Shown piece by piece: positions 11,350-24,000 of a DNA stretch of 64,000 nt. The position numbers and the translations under genes were made by a program. A model generated the notes under the pieces. The model searched no databases. It was given only the letters and a program-made list of their open reading frames with translations, and was not told where the DNA came from. Each line of letters opens with the position of its first letter. Within the stretch, counting starts at the first letter, position 1. Source of the DNA: Channallabes apus (Eukaryota; Chordata; Actinopteri; Siluriformes; Clariidae); contig CM060112.1 in assembly GCA_030522415.1 (NCBI GenBank), forward strand, positions 14,121,227 through 14,185,226, written 5' to 3'.

Positions 11350-11993
11350 GCATTCTGTGTGTGGCTGACCAGTGCCATGGCCTCCGTGAGCTAGCACTTA
11401 ACTACCATCTCCTGAGTGACGAGCTGTTGCTGGCGTTATCATCTGAGCGCCACGTGCACCTGGAGCACCTACGGATTGATGTGGTGAGTGAGAACCCAGG
11501 ACAAATGCAGTTCCATACCATCAAGCGCAGCAGCTGGGAGGCCATGGTCCGCCACTCACCCAAGTTCAGCCTCGTCATGTACTTCTTTCTGTATGAGGAT
11601 GAGTTTGGGCCATTCTTCTGTGATGAGGTGCCTGTAACCCATCTCTACTTTGGCCGCTCTGTAAGCAAGGAAGTGCTGGGCCGCGTGGGTATGACATGCC
11701 CTCGTTTGATTGAGCTAGTGGTGTGTGCCAACGGCCTGCAGCCTCTAGATGGGGAGCTGATCCGCATTGCTGAGCGCTGTCAGCATCTGTCAGCCATCGG
11801 CTTAGGGGAGTGTGAAGTCTCCTGCAGTGCATTCGTGGAGTTTGTTAAAATGTGCGGCCGTCGCCTCACTCAGCTCTCTATAATGGAGGAGGTGCTGGTA
11901 CCCGACCAAAAATATGGCCTCGACGACATCCACTGGGAGGTGTCAAAGTACCTGGGCCGAGTCTGGTTCCCTGATATGATGCCCACGTGGTAG
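11350..11993 (+). CDS. fbxl3: fbxl3 coding exon 4 (last)
   Basis: 644 bp: two bases completing a glycine, 213 codons and the stop TAG (11991-11993). It encodes the C-terminal half of the leucine-rich-repeat domain, from [20 protein letters not shown] through [18 protein letters not shown], ending [13 protein letters not shown]. That conserved C-terminal tail ends in a tryptophan, which in the known mammalian FBXL3-CRY2 structure enters the cryptochrome FAD pocket. With exons 1-3 this gives an intact 443-residue protein with no lesion. The 3'UTR follows, but no polyadenylation site can be assigned with certainty. Confidence 0.96.
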
Positions 11994-12584
11994 GATATAC
12001 TGTAGACAAGGATATCCCCTTCTGGAATTCAAGCCTTGTCCTACCCCTGACTTATTGACCTCACAAAGACATAAAATTGCACATATTTCACTTAAATAGC
12101 AGTATTGCCTAGAGGCTATTAGTTGCGATTTTAGAAACACTGCAGCTTTAACCAACTGTCACTACAAATAACACTCAGCTAACTGGATTAGTGCAAACTA
12201 CACAGCAAGTGTTAAATATTTTAATTTTAAAGTCTTGATTTTAGCTTTTGTAAAATATGTCATTATGAATAGGTAGTATTTCTGTCTACATGACTTTTTC
12301 AACCACATAGACATGAAATGACAGGAAATCCCCACCATTTAAACACTTAACCTCTATACTTTGTTTTAAAACAGGGCAGGTGTGCTATTTTTATATACAG
12401 CTGATGGGTGGGCGGGGAAACACCCACCTCAGAGATGGTTATTTCAATTAAAAAAATAGCTGGCCTTCTTTTACCCCCCAATATCTGTGTCTAGAATATG
12501 TAAATTATCCTTAAAAGGGTGTCTTTTATCTTATCCTTCAGTTCGAGGTAAACAGCAGAGTGGGTAGCATTAACACCTGTGGCA
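11994..12584 (+). other. fbxl3: fbxl3 3'UTR / downstream
   Basis: AT-rich sequence straight after the stop codon, presumably 3'UTR at least at its start. No AATAAA occurs close to the stop; the nearest candidates I saw are near 13084 and 13254, beyond an L2 fragment. Confidence 0.4.
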
Positions 12585-12860
12585 TTATTGTCAATTCAAT
12601 CCCATCCAGTCCAATTGTATTTATATATTGTTTTTGACAATGGTCATTGTCACAAAGCAGCTTTACAGAATCAAAAGAAAATTCGATAAATGATTATTAG
12701 ATATACTTACTGTATGAGGAAAATATGGTAACATCAAAATGATCAAAAACTCCCTGATGAGCAAGCTGAGGACGAGGATGGGAAGGAAAAACCCCCTGAG
12801 ATGGCCATAAGAGGAAACCTTGAGAGGATTTGTTTTGAGCTTTGTTTTTAGTTTTGCATG
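12585..12860 (-). mobile_element. L2 LINE 3'-tail fragment
   Basis: Read on the minus strand it matches the tail of the L2 element at 40650-43330: the GTTTTTCCTTCCCATCC-type block followed by the AAAGCTGCTTTGTGACAATG-like end. Only the 3'UTR remains. Confidence 0.65.
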
Positions 12861-13358
12861 TTCGTCCTATGTTCATATAGATTTCCACCAGGTTCTTTGT
12901 TTTTCTCCCACTGTCTAAAAACATGCAGGTACTGTACAGTAAGTGTTGATGCAAAACCTGTGTGTAAAACGCATGTACGAACAAATGTCCATCATTACAT
13001 TCCATCTATTATGACGGATATCCAGTTGGACAGTTTTTGTTGGAAAAGATGCATGCTAAAGATTTAATTTAAAAAAAAATTTTAATAAAAAAAAAATTCT
13101 CAATAGTTTTATCTTTTAAATGTTTCCTTCCATTCTACTTTATATCCCTCTACAACCCTTTAATAGCCTTCTGTTTATAAGGAAACAGCAAAAAAATATG
13201 GATAAAGCTGTCAGTGTTTCCACTCTCAAAATATTACCAAAGATTTGACCAAAGAAAATAAAGCATGTAGTTTTTCAGAGCTGTTTCACTATACAAAAAA
13301 AGCAAGTGCATGCATGTGTAGGTGTTCCAAACTTTATAATGAGTTTAGATGTTTGTTT

Positions 13359-14227
13359 CACTGCACGGCCAAAAATTGATTCACGTTTAGCTTTTATTAT
13401 GTTGCACGTTCGCTTTGGCATTGTTTAGGCAACTTTATGCCATTTTTTTCTGTTAATGGTGTGCTTCTGTTAGGTTAATTATTGGCCAAGATCTTGTATT
13501 GATGACACGAAAGTCGAGCTACTCATTAAAATCTTCTCCAGTATATTACAAAATGAAAATGATTCCTTATGCACCCAGAACCACTCTTTCAAAATTTTAG
13601 CCCAATGAATCTCAACATTGTCATCCTGGAATATGCTCATGTCTTCAGGAAAGAAAAGAATTCTTTGATCAGGTAACCAGGCCATTTTTTTTCATTCACA
13701 TGATCATTTATTCATTTTATTGCGACATAATGATTAATCTAGGAAGCAACCCCAGATCATAACACTGCCTCCAGAGGCTTGTACAGTACAGTAGGCATTA
13801 TTTTTCAGTAGTTCATGATCAGTGTTGTTCAGTTCGCCTGTCGGTGGTGTTGGCATTATGGCTGATCAGTGTACAGGAAGTGATCTTTAGTTTAAAAGTT
13901 TTCATATGCAAAGTTGTCAGTTCACTAGTATACTTCCAGGTTTGAATAATGCATTGAACAGTTTTTAACCCAATTCCTGTAATTTCATTTCTTTAGATGT
14001 ATTGTTCGCCTGCAGTCCAATAATATCACCTTTTTAAAAAAACAGTAACATCTTTTCCACAAGGATGAGTTATGTCTCTCTACATGGTTGTATAAGAACC
14101 AAGAGGCTACTCAATACATCAGTTAAAGTTGAATGATATTAATCGGAAATAAATATCCATCATGGCAATAAAGGCTCTTAAGTATTTGCTTTAAATAAAA
14201 AAGATGACTTTTTTTGACCAGGCAGTG
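13359..14227. mobile_element. Old Tc1-like element
   Basis: Imperfect terminal inverted repeats (CACTGCACGGCCAAAAATTG at the left; TTTTTTGACCAGGCAGTG at the right) with TA after the right end. The interior keeps phrases such as AGGAAGCAACCCCAGATCAT typical of decayed Tc1 copies. No transposase frame survives. Confidence 0.6.
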
Positions 14228-14750
14228 TATGTTTCCTGTCCAGAGATCAGTTTTGCCAGTGTCCCTGACATTGTTAATAATTAATTAACTATTTAAAACT
14301 TGGATAAATATTAGCTAGTGAGTAGTAACCAGATTCTGATATTTTTCCTCTGCTGTGATGACATGGCCTTTATGTGACCATGTATTGTATATACCCGACC
14401 CTGTTCCTTTCTTTGCCTCTCTTGGCGTGGCTGCTGCAATACCCTGCTTAAACACACTGGCTGCAGCCCACCCACATCCAAAGCCAGATGTTCTAGGAAA
14501 ATGATATATTGCACACCACTTCACAAGCCTACATTGCACCAAGTATTACCGGGAAAGGCTCCAGGTTGAGTATAACCCTAATCAGCAAAAAATGTTTAAT
14601 GGAACTGAGTTTGAGATTGTACAGTACATGTGTGTTTTGTTTTGTACAATTGTTTTGTGTGTTTAATACAGTGATTAAGCTTCTTGTAGCTATTTTGATA
14701 AAAGCTAAATTTTCATGTTCTGTCAAGGTTTTGCACTATTCATCACTGTA

Positions 14751-14786
<36 letters not shown>

Positions 14787-16757
14787 CCCTTTTGCTATTT
14801 TTACTGGTATTGTTTTTCAGTGTGATGTCAAATTGCAAATACTGACTTATATGAGTTGATTTACTATAATCATTCTCTTTTTTTATGTACTGCAGAGCAT
14901 GTTTAGTGTTATGTTTACCTTCTTGTGTAAACTTAAGAGCATATTGACATGATATGTCCCTTTGCAGAGGCGTAAATCACAGTGATTAAATAGTGGGGAA
15001 TTTTTCTAGTCATCAAGATTTACTATTTTGAAACATTCATCATAACCTGTAAGACTGAAAAACTTTTGGATAATAGTCTATTTATGTATAAATGTAAATT
15101 TCATTCTGCTCACATTGTGTGTCTGCTTCTTTTCAGCTAAAACCATAAATGCTAAATATAAATTATTCTCCATATGAAGAGGAGGCTTTCTGATAAACCT
15201 TATCTATTGGTATTTCAGGATTGCTTTTTTTGTTGCTTTTGATTTGATTTAATAAATGTTTGTAAAAAAGACAATTTTCTATTGGGCCGAGAATAGTACA
15301 GAAATTAATGGTAAGGTTTGGAGAGTAGAAATGAATAATTGAATTATGAAGTATATTCTGCTTTTATAGTGTAGGTATAATATAGTACATTTGAAATAAT
15401 GTTAATTGGTCAATATGAGTAAAACAATCAGTCAGATGTTTCATCACACATTTATTAATTATAGACACACTTTAAGCTAAAACACTGTTTTGAGAGGACA
15501 GCATGCTTCCAATTGATAAAAAGGCTAGAATTGTTTGTTATAACAAATATGATTCAAATATGGCCTGATTATCATTTGCTATAATTAGTTATCTTATATT
15601 TGGCAAAAGGCAAAGGAGAGAGCATGAATTCTATTAACATGCAACATTTTTATAAAAACAGATTAGTATGATATTAGAAAATTTGCTAATTTGATTATTA
15701 TACTGTATTTTCACCAGGGGTATTGTTGCTCCATTAGTTTATGTAATAGTAAACTAAAATTTTATTCAATCCTATTCATTCATTCTAATATAATTTGAAT
15801 CTGTTACCATTAGGACCAAATTGGAGGTTAGAGGCCAAAAATTAATTATAGCATTAATTATACATTAACCATGTAAGCTTAATCTAAGCAATATTAAGTA
15901 ATAGTGAGAAATCCACCAGGCTGCAGTCATGAAATGTAATTTTCATATTAAAAAAAACTATACAAAGTGTAGGATTATGATTTGTTACAGACTACCATGG
16001 AATACAGCAACATGTGACCAAACAGAATGGCTGTTTGTAGATTGACAACTAAATTTATTTTATAACTAAAGAGTTACCTAAAGGTTTATTTGATGACTAA
16101 AGAGGTATGAACGAGTGTGTAAATGTACATAAATGTGTTCATGAAGTGGATTGGATTCCTGCATGAATTCCACTGTACCTGGAATTGGCTCTAGATCCAC
16201 TGCAACCCTGGCCAGGATAAAGCACTTACTGAAGATGAATAAATGATGAATTGAGAATTAAATGAGAACTTATGTAATTGCATTTTTAAATATGACTGTC
16301 AATAGATCTTGTCACTGTTAAATGTGTGACTGCATCTTGACCTGAAACCAATATATAAGTAACCTCACAGATTCAGTCAAACAGCTAAGCACCTTGTATC
16401 AAGACAACACAGAATATACTACTACTTTAATACGTGGGGTTTTTTCTCCAGAGCCTAAATTGTGTCAGTCGCCCAACCTGCTGATGGTTTCCTATCTGAA
16501 AATGACTGATGTGAGAGAGCTGGAGCATAAAATACCTTCATTACCTGGCAGAGCAAACACCAGTGATTATTTGTAACTTGTGGTGGTGTTTGTGGGTGAT
16601 GGATTTAAGGCAGTTACCAACTGAAAGGAAAATCCTGCAAATGGCAGTTTCTTACCAATTTATGAATAGTTAATAAACAGTTGGGGGGGCAGTATGCTCA
16701 ATAGAGATATCAACATGTATTGTAATGCTGTCTGATCAACACTGTCGTTCTGCACTT
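14228..16757. other. AT-rich intergenic DNA
   Basis: About 2.5 kb without a recognisable gene or repeat, apart from a poly-T run at about 14753-14780. Confidence 0.6.
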
Positions 16758-17482
16758 TAACCCTCTGAGGTCCGAGGTGATTTTGGGGCCCTTGAGATGT
16801 TTGGACATGCTCTGATATTTGTGCTTTTTTCAGCTATTTATAATATATTATTGACCAACCTGTATTTTTCTTGTAATCAGCACAAACTGTTCTACAATAA
16901 TACGTGACCATAATTAATGTATGTGTTTGCATTTTTTAGGAAAAAAAATATTATGCGTGGTTAGTAAGTTTTGTGAAAAAAAAAGTATCTGAAATAAGGC
17001 CATGAAACTCAATTTGACAATTTGTTCACAAGACATTGTTTCACGAGGGCTGGTGGACTTGTGTTTTTGCTTCAAAATGATGTGAAAATGATCTTGTTTA
17101 CTTGCTCACAGAAAACAATATAGTGATTAACACTTTTTAAGTCACTTTTTGAGTGTAAAGGGTCTATGCGAGAAGGCGTGATCTATCATTACTAATGCAG
17201 TGATTGACACCTGAGAAGACAAAGGCCTGCATACTGATCTGCATAATGAGCCATCAGACAGGTATGTGACTGAGACAGGAGAGTTACAAGAAAGAATCTG
17301 AGGATAAAATAAGTTTATATATTTTCAGTTTCAGGTTATTTGAGAATGTATTTGACACACAAAAAAACATGAGATTCATTTGTGAGTTCAGTTAAACAGT
17401 TTATTAGGAACAATCAAAGTTGACTTTTTAGCAGCATTACTGCAGCCACTATAACAGAAAATATAGCTAACAATAATATATT

Positions 17483-17485
<3 letters not shown>

Positions 17486-17530
<45 letters not shown>
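17486..17530. repeat. (TA)n microsatellite
   Basis: Uninterrupted TA run directly left of a SINE. Confidence 0.85.
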
Positions 17531-17535
<5 letters not shown>

Positions 17536-17574
17536 TTATATATATATTATAATATAGAAAACAACAACAGCTCT

Positions 17575-17926
17575 GGGCGGCGTGGTGGTGTAGTGATTAG
17601 CACTGTCGCCTTGCACCTCCAGGGTCAGGGTTCGATTTCCGGCCAGGCTCGATTCCCGTCTCTGTGTGCATGGAGTTTGCATGTTCTCCCCGTGCTTGGT
17701 GGGTTTCCTCCGGGTACTCCGGTTTCCTCCCACAGACCAAAGATATGCAGATTAGGCTAATTGGTGTTCCCAAATTGACCATAGTGTGTGTGTGCTCTGC
17801 GATTGATTGGCACGCTGTCCAGGGTGTACCCTGCCTTGTGCCCTGAGTCTCCTGGTATAGGCTCCAGGTCCCTGCGACCCTAAATACAGGATAAAGCGGT
17901 ATAGAAGATGAATGAATGAATGAATG
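17575..17926 (+). mobile_element. tRNA-derived SINE (family 1)
   Basis: Starts GGGCGGCGTGGTGGTGTAGT with A-box-like GTGTAGTGATTAGCA and B-box-like GGTTCGATTTCC, and ends in GAATGAATGAATG repeats. A 12-bp duplication AACAACAGCTCT flanks it (17563-17574 and 17927-17938), showing target-primed retroposition. Confidence 0.85.
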
Positions 17927-18424
17927 AACAACAGCTCTTTGTAATTACCAGAACAAATGACTTTACCAATACTGTACTACATTTTTTCTGTTTATCTAAC
18001 ATCTATGATATACTGAATGTGCACTTACAGTACTTGTGGTTCTACAGTGAACACGAAAATGAACGACACTTGCGTGTCTTTCTTGTGCACAGTGCCGGTG
18101 ATGCAGTCACGGTCCAAAACAAAAATTGAAACTTGAAGAATGGATGCGCATACAATCATTCGCAAACAACAGCGGGTGAACAATTTGACCATTTGAAACA
18201 TGGTATAAACAATACAAAACACGTATATATAAACAAAATAAATAAGGATCATGGCCACCAAAGGAGCATTGCAGCATAATACTAGAATTTTTATATATTT
18301 TATGTCATGGTACTGTATGTATTGTTCTGTTTACTGTTCTACAGTATTATACTGCTTACTGTCTGACCTTTTATTGATGTTTTTTATTGTTTTCCTGATA
18401 ATGTAATGAAACAACAATACCCAG

Positions 18425-18645
18425 CATGCCAGGGGCAGTAATGACTCAAATGTTTAAGGTTCTGGGTTAATTCAAGCCCCAGCACTGCCAATTTGCCACT
18501 GTTGAGCCCTTGAGCAAGGCTCTTAAACGTGTCTTCTCTACGGGCACTGTATCCTGGGTGACCCTTTGCTCTGACCCTGACTTCCTAACTGAAACTAGCT
18601 AAAATAATTTAATCTTAATGCTTATGTACATATGTAATTCACCCA
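18425..18645 (+). mobile_element. tRNA-derived SINE (family 2), degenerate
   Basis: Has TTAATTCAAGCCCCAGCACT (decayed B-box region), then GCCACTGTTGAGCCCTTGAG and a GGGTGACCCTTTGCTCTGAC block. It shares its body with 8225-8345 and its head with 39066-39270. Confidence 0.6.
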
Positions 18646-18863
18646 TTAGTATTCCCTATCCTGATCAACCAGACTGGGAATTTCATGGAGACACATCACA
18701 CTGACATTCCTAAAATAAGAATAATCTGTCTCGGTTATGAAAACATTAAGCCAGAATTTGTTTTATAAAAGGTCCTGTTGTGCTGTTGGGTGTTCATAAA
18801 TATATTTGTTTTAACAAAGCATTTTTAACAAAGCATGACTGTATCAAAAGAGCATAATTTTAT

Positions 18864-19229
18864 AATTCATTCAGTCATTTTCTATACCGCTTAATCCTGT
18901 GTTCAGGGTCGCGGGGGACCTGGAGCCTATCCCAGGAGACTTCGGGCACTAGGCAGGGTACACCCTGGACAGGGTGCCAATCCACCACAGGGCACACACA
19001 CATACACACACTCACACACTCACACACTACGGGCAATTTAGGAACGCCAATTAGCCTAACCTGCATATCTTTGGACTGTGGGAGGAAACCGGAATACCCG
19101 GAGGAAACCCACCAAGCACGGGGAGAACATGCAAACTCCATGCACACAGAGACGGGAATCGAGCCTGGCCGAACCCAGACCCTGGAGGTGCAAGGCGACA
19201 GTGCTAACCACTACACCACCGCGCCGCCC
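18864..19229 (-). mobile_element. tRNA-derived SINE (family 1)
   Basis: Reverse-oriented copy with head at 19229 and GAATGA-like tail at 18864. A 10-bp duplication ATAATTTTAT flanks it (18854-18863 and 19230-19239). It is well preserved. Confidence 0.85.
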
Positions 19230-19599
19230 ATAATTTTATCAACTTTCAGTAATTGCAGTACATGCATGCATGTCTTGAGGCTCTTTTAAAATGTTTTTTC
19301 TTTGGTTGCCACCATGAAATTCCCACTTATCTACTTTTGGCCGACCCACATTTTGTATCTATTAATGTGGAATCAGATGAGGTAGGCTGGAAATTGGTCC
19401 CTGTGGCCTAGGGTGCCCATGACCCTGTTCTTTTCAAATCTTTCTGCCATGCACTTTATTGAAAGTTGTTTTGCTTACATGTACATAATTGTGATGAAAT
19501 GATTTGAATAGTTTTTACTTCATTCTTTTTCTTGATAGTAATTGTGGTAATTAATATGTAAATACTGTACCCCACGGTTATATATTTTTTTCATTTATA

Positions 19600-20395
19600 A
19601 TGGCTACCAGGAGTGTTAAAGCCGTGAAAAAAGACGACACTGCGACCCCTCTAACAGTCGAGGCTATCTCAGCGCTGTTAGATAAACGCGTACGCGTTAG
19701 CGGCTGAGTTTAAATCCTCGCTTAGTTTGCTAGAAAGTAAACTGGACCAAATTCAGGCCCAAGTAGAGGACCATGGATAGTGATTACCATCACTAGAACT
19801 CGCCACAGATGACCTGAACCGGTGTGTGATTGAGTTGGAGAATATCTGCTCCGGACTCCGGGAAAGTAACTCGAAGTTAACGTCCAAAGTCGTGGACCTA
19901 GAAGACCGGAGCAGGCAACAAAACCGGCGTGTCCTGGGTCTTCCAGAAGGTACTGAAGGTGGACTCCCTACCGAGTTCTTCTCCAAGTTTCTGTGCGAGG
20001 TGTTTGGGAGTGAAACGCTGCCATCCCCGCCGGAGATTGACCGAGCTCACCGAATACCTGCATCCAAACCCGCTTCAGGACAGAGACCTCGGCCCGTCAT
20101 TCTCCGTGTACACCGGTACCAGGTGAAGGACCTTCTGATTCGGGAGGCTTGGCGGAGAGGGAAGCTGGAATACCGCAGTCAGCAGCTTCGCATAGTGGAA
20201 GACTACGCTCCCGAAGTTTTAAACCAGCGAGCAGAGTATAGAGGAGTAATGACCGAGTTATACAACCGTGGACTCCGACCTTCACTCCTGTATCCAGCGC
20301 GGCTCCGGATCACTCTGTCTACCGGACAGAAGAAGTGGCTCCGCTCGGTAGAAGAGGCGCAGAAACACATAGACAGTCTGCCGAAAACTACGTAG
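19600..20395 (+). pseudogene. LINE ORF1 (RNA-binding chaperone), N-terminus frameshifted
   Basis: L1-type ORF1 proteins coat the element's RNA as trimers. A start at 19600 (MATRSVKAVKK) runs only about 30 codons before the frame is lost near 19690. From 19826 a 189-codon frame continues in another phase: a coiled-coil-like stretch (LENICSGLRESNSKLTSKV) followed by the transposase_22/L1 RRM and C-terminal region (RPVILRVHRYQVKDLLIREA, RPSLLYPARLRI). The stop is at 20393-20395. The frameshift makes it a probable pseudogene. Confidence 0.75.
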
Positions 20396-21017
20396 TGCAC
20401 TATATTATTATTATTTTAATACGCAATACTATATTTCTCAGGAAAGCACCCTTTTTAAACTAAAAATCTGGCCATGTTTACGTCTTTCCCGGTAAGAGTG
20501 TTGTGTTAAACTTGTGAAGGTGTTATTATTATTTTTCTATTACTATTTTTTCTATTTTTAACCACGTGTGATTTACATGTTTGTGTGTTTAGAGTTACAA
20601 TGTGACGTGGGGGGAGGGGTGGTGGTGTGTTTTTCTCTCATTAAGAGATTTCAGTATTGGAGTGTTGAAATGTTTTATTTATATATTTAATTATTAGTTT
20701 CTGTAAATGGAGTCGGAGCAGAAGATGGGGTGGTTAGCGGCAGGAGGATTTGTTGGGTGGAAAATGGAAGGATGGAGGAGCTTGCTGCTGTGTTTGTTAG
20801 CAGCTATCTTTGTTTGTTGGGGGTAGTGGGGTGTGTGGGGGAGGTGTGTGGGGGAGGGGTGTGTGGGGCAGGGGTGGGGGATCTCCAAAGCCAGTACTGT
20901 GTTAGTTCTTTGTACACTGTATTTTTAACACGTTGTTCTGTGTTTTACACTTTAAGGCTGACGTTAGGCATCTCAGTGTTATTAATTTTTATCTACCTGC
21001 ATTTTCTCTCAGGGAGA

Positions 21018-24000
21018 ATGAATAGTTCTTTAAACTTTGTGAGCTGGAATGTTAAGGGTTTAAACCATCCGGTGAAGAGAAGGAAGGTGCTCTCACACCT
21101 TAAACAACTTAACACTGCAATCGCATTTTTACAAGAAACTCACATTCGCAGTTCTGATAATTCTCGCCTTATGTCACGTTGGGGTGGGCAGCACTACCAC
21201 TCGACCTTTCAGGCCAAAGCTAGGGGTGTCTCGATTCTCATTAACCCAAACATCTCTTTTGAGCATCATAATGTTATTACGGATATACAAGGTCGTTATA
21301 TCATTGTTTCAGGGAAGTTATTTAATACTAATGTAGTGTAGGCTAATTTATATGCCCCTAATTATGACAATGTCTCCTTCTTTGAACATTTTTTTCTCTT
21401 CTACCAGATCTGAGCTCATACTCTCTCATATTAGGGGGAGACTTTAACTGCTGCTTAGATCCATCACTTGACAGGTCATCTCCCAATCCTATACCTCTGA
21501 GTAAATCCGCCACGCTACTTCAGTCCTATTTCTGCAGCTTTGGTATCTCTGACATATAAATCCTTAATAAAAAAAAGAGAGAATACTCCTTTTTCTCACA
21601 TGTTCATCATACTTTCCCCAGAATTTATTATTTCTTTATAGATAATCAACTGATCCCAATGGTTACTTCTTGTGCTTATCAGAGCATTGTGATATCAGAT
21701 CATGCTCCAGTTGTTATGTCTATAAAACTCCCCGATCTCCCTCAAATTAATAAGCATTGGCGCTTTAATTCATCGTCCTCTGATATAGGACGGTTTTGTA
21801 AAATGTATGGATGACCAGATAGTTTTTTTCTTAAACATAAAGGAAACACCTGAAGTGTCACGTTTAATTGTTTGGGATTGTAACAGGCGGTTGCCTGGTT
21901 ACGGGCTCCCTGTGGGAGCTAATTAAGCAACTCCCATAAAAGGGGAAGAGAGGCTGGGCCAGGTAACAGCAGCCATAACACAGCCTATGCTAAATGCTTA
22001 ATGCTAAAGTTTAATGCTAAAAGCTAATATATTAGAAACCTGAATGCGGGATATGTCTGTCCAACACGCATGTGAGTACTGTACATGGATTTTAATGTTT
22101 GTTGTGCAAGGCCCGTCGTGGCCATTATATGTGCTTACTGTGCACTGATTGCATCCCTCTTGCTGTGCTTATGCAGGAGGGTTTTTTGTTCTATGTTTGG
22201 TGTGTGTTCTCCTGGGTGTTGAGGCGTGTCTCTGCTGTCCCCCCACCCCCCCGGGAAACCACGCTAGCGGCTGTTGCATGCGGGGCTGAACCATCGGCTA
22301 CACCCGCGTCACCCTCAGAGGGACGTCGCTCACAGTAAGGACGTCTGGCTTGGAGCAGGGCGGCGCCTGGCTTTGATTATTGACTTATGGACTTGGGTTG
22401 AGAGAGAAAGGGCTCTGTATGAGCGCGAACATGGACTGTATGAATGTGGTATGAGTGGCCGGCGAGTGAGTGGTAATTGGTACAGCACTTCATTAAATGT
22501 ATATACACTTTGAATATATATCCTTGATATCTCTGGTGGTCCTTATCCTACCCTGATTTCTGCTAACGGCAAGTTACTGTCTTCAACAATAGTAGCGAGT
22601 TTGTTACAGGATGCTCTGAAAGCCTATCTCAGGGGACAGACAATTTCATACACTGCAAATATGAAAAGGAAGGCATATAAAGAACGAAAAGATTTGACCA
22701 ACCAAATTAAAGAAATTGACGAGCAGTGTGCTCTATTTAAAAACCCTGATCTCTATAAAAAACGTGTAGAATTGCAAACTAAGTTTGAACTTATTTCAAC
22801 GCATGTAATTGAACGTCAATTATTAAAGAGTAGGAGCCAATTTTACATTCATGGTGACAAATCTGGTAAACTTTTAGCTAATCAGTTAAGAGGATTTAGA
22901 GCACAGCAACAAATTACAAAAATTCGGATGGAGGATGGTACCATCACTACGGACCATTCTAAAATTAATGATGCATTCAAGACTTCTTATTCTCGATTAT
23001 ATACTTCTGAGTTCCCAAAGGACCATAGTTCAGTTGAGAATTTCTTGATTGAACTAGATATCTCAACACTGTCCCCAGATTCTAGATTAAGATTAGAAGA
23101 GCCCATATCACAAGAGGAAATCAGTTCAGCTATCTTCTCGTTGCAATCTGGTAAGTCCCCGGGTCCTGACGGGTTCCCTGCAGAGTTTTTTAAATCATTC
23201 TCCTCATACCTTGCACCACAACTAGCTTTGGTTCTATCTGAATCTTTTAAGCAAGGTAAGATGCCTGCGTCATTTAATGAGGCTCGCATCACCCTCATAG
23301 CAAAGAAGGATAAGGACCCAACAGAGTGCTCTTCATATAGACCAATCTCTCTTCTTAATGTGGATGTTAAAATCCTTGCTAAAGTCTTGGCTCGTAGATT
23401 AGAGAATGTTCTACCCTCAATTATATCTGAGGACCAGACTGGTTTTGTTAAAAATCGTTATTCTTACTTTAACATTCGACGCCTTATGGATATCTTGTAC
23501 ACACCATCAGAGGAGACCCCTGGGTGTGTCCTTTCTTTGGATGCTGAAAAGGTTTTTGATCGTGTGGAATGGGAGTATTTATTTAGGGCTTTAGAAAAAT
23601 TCAATTTTGGTCCAAGTTTTATCACTTGGGTTAAATTATTATATTCAAGCCCTACTGCCTCAGTTCTGACAAATGCTCAGCAGTCTCAACCATTCAGTCT
23701 TCAGCGGGGAACTCGTCAGGGGTGTCCCCTTAGCCCACTGCTCTTTAACCTTGCCATTGAGCCACTAGCAATTGCATTCCGTAGTTGTAGAAATATATCT
23801 GGGATTTGGAGGCAGGGAGAATAACATAAAGTTTCCCTTTATGCAGATGACCTTCTACTTTTTTTTATCAAATCCAGTCTCCTCTCTGCCACCTGTGCTG
23901 TCATTGCTCAGGGAATTTAGCTATTTTTCAGGATATAAATTAAATTTGCACAAAAGTGAACTTTTTCTGCTAGATAATACTGCAGTAACAACTGGTATGC

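Noticed and set aside
11575..11832. Minus-strand open frame across fbxl3 exon 4
   Set aside because: Antisense shadow of a highly conserved coding exon.
20730..21017. N-terminal extension of LINE ORF2
   Set aside because: The open frame reaches back to 20730, but the segment is glycine/valine-rich translation of GT-rich DNA; the family start is the ATG at 21018 (MNSSLNFVSWN).
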